Source: Gautieria morchelliformis (taxonomy: Eukaryota > Basidiomycota > Agaricomycetes > Gomphales > Gomphaceae). From it: a stretch of 64,000 bases of DNA. The position numbers were made by a program, and so were the translations under genes. Within the stretch, counting starts at the first letter, position 1. Each line of letters starts with the position of its first letter. Positions 62,794 through 64,000 of this stretch are shown in pieces. Under the pieces are notes generated by a model. The model was not told the DNA's origin and did not search any database. It worked only from the letters and a program-made list of their open reading frames with translations. The stretch lies in the NCBI GenBank assembly GCA_015179125.1, contig WHVA01000152.1, positions 1-64,000 of the forward strand, read 5' to 3'.

Positions 62794-64000
62794 TCAGATG
62801 ATAGCCAAAAGTGCGCTGAGCGGCGTAAGGAATGGACTGCACGCGAGCTTGCTCTTGTCGCCTGTAGACTTCTGCGGTTTGATATCGTTCTTCGTGCTTC
62901 CCGAAGATGCGGCTTTGGGAGCCGCAGCTTTGGCTAGGCGGGCATATCTATAGGCACGCGCAGCATGGGAGCCTCCAGCAATAGATCGCAATGAGAGGCC
63001 TCGACTCTTGTTACCATTGCCAAAGCATTTCTTCACCATGAGATAAGTCGACGGAATAACCCAGGGAGTTACTGTGGTGGCTCACCTGTAGAAGCGGCAC
63101 CGAAGTCTGGAAAATGGGAAAGCTGATGGATTTGCTGAACAGTGGTGTCAAAGTTCCCTCCAGGCCCCCGTTGACTGCAATGCTGCCGGTGACCTGCACA
63201 CACCCATTTACCGACTCGGCTGCACGTTTCCCTTTCACCGTGTTAGCCCTTTGTATGATGGATCTCTTCACAGGCGCGGGCGTGGCTCTAGCAAGCTGGC
63301 CGGATGCTGTCGCCTGGGTTGCCGCGGCATTGGACGAGCCTTCCGAGGAACTGCTGCTATTAAGAGGACTCGATCCGTTGATAGATGTTGTATCAGTGAA
63401 CGAGGTGTTTCCGTTCCCGGGTACAGGGCCATCAGGAATGGTAGTATTCCTGTTGGGCTGAGGGGATTGACTAGATGTGTTATCGGCGGTTGTGCTACTG
63501 TTTGTGGCATTGGGGATGGTAGCATTGCCGCCAGTGCTAGATGTGGTAGCTTGAGAGGTATTATTGGCTGTTGCAGATGAACCGGCGGTGAGCTGCAAGT
63601 CCACAGCTCCAGATATATCCACGTTCATGAACACTGATGCCTGGGCCAAGCCATCTACAAAATCAATTCCAAAGTCCATCTACGTGGCCTCCGTAAATTA
63701 TAAAGAATAGGGACCAAAGCGGGAGAGCACATACACGAGGAATGACGTGCGCCGTAATAGTGCCGCTGACACTTGCACTGGAAGGGCCAGCTGAGAGCTT
63801 CAATGCTAATATCATAAAGAAGCGCGCCATGTATTCCGATCAGATTTTGGAAATCTCCAACGCCTTTGCTTACCATTAGAGCCATTTTTGGGTTGCGCGG
63901 CGCCTGTGCTTTTGCCCTTGTCTTGGGGGAACACCAGCTGAAGGTTGGGGAGCGAAAAGTCTGTGGTGAGACTCATGTCTGCCTCAAGCTCTAGGTTGGC
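62794..64000 (-). CDS. Secreted Ser/Thr/Asn-rich protein, 3' part (start outside window)
   Basis: Minus strand. The piece entering the window reads LELEADMSLTTDFSLPNLQL and VFPQDKGKSTGAAQPKNGSN. After a GT-AG intron comes LKLSAGPSSASVSGTITAHV, and after a second RMDFGIDFVDGLAQASVFMN, VDISGAVDLQLTAG. A long low-complexity region rich in Asn, Ser, Thr and Ala (about residues 30-130 of the third exon) follows, then KRSIIQRANTVKGKRAA (a possible dibasic site), GCVQVTGSIAVNGGLEGTL and SFPIFQTSVPLL. A last exon encodes CFGNGNKSRGLSLRS and ends SALLAII. The repeated beta-like segments and Ser/Thr-rich linker resemble extracellular proteins of basidiomycetes. The signal peptide would be outside the window, so secretion is inferred. 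Confidence 0.55.

Overview
The window looks like nuclear DNA of a filamentous basidiomycete (Agaricomycete type). The signs are short GT-AG introns of about 45-60 nt in the cellular genes, two FunK1 (fungal-specific) kinase genes, pieces of a chitin synthase with a myosin-motor-like domain, and Ty1/Copia, hAT and other transposon families typical of such genomes. All identifications are by eye from motifs and remembered family sequence; no search was run.

From 1 to about 29 kb the window is a graveyard of mobile elements. In order: the 3' end of a Copia element with its LTR (1-991); a GC-rich block with no recognisable gene (1.8-4.4 kb); solo LTRs of one family (B) at 4631, about 5541 and 25501; remnants of a second LTR family (A) at 5854-6518 and as two solo LTRs; a hAT DNA transposon (9255-13659) with an 8-bp target duplication, sitting inside another transposon-type ORF; and an A-family element (16.9-24.2 kb) whose 3' LTR is split by a nearly new Copia element (19029-24147). 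Two LTR-like promoter blocks follow, one with a run of hairpins and one with 18 copies of TGAGTCA/TGACTCA.

The most striking arrangement spans 14.4-32.8 kb. Two inverted copies of a ~1.35-kb module, each with an open 256-codon zinc-finger-like gene pointing inward, flank the broken halves of one chitin synthase gene. The myosin-motor end and linker lie at 15.8-16.7 kb and the C-terminal end at 29.7-31.0 kb. About 13 kb of later insertions separate the halves.

From 33 to 58 kb the DNA is mostly host genes: RNase H1 (+), Naa25/Mdm20 of the NatB acetyltransferase (+), a LisH-CTLH protein (-), a FunK1 kinase (+), a DDX60-like Ski2-family helicase (-), a small membrane ORF (-), a second FunK1 copy that has lost its catalytic Asp (-), an unrecognised stretch, and a decayed IMP4 gene (-). 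From 58 to 62.7 kb there is pyrimidine-rich, repeat-laden DNA without a recognised gene. The last kilobase holds the 3' part of a secreted Ser/Thr-rich protein gene (-) that runs out of the window.

Several host genes carry frameshifts or stops while neighbouring long ORFs (592 and 352 codons) are clean. This argues for real decay of some genes rather than a generally poor sequence.
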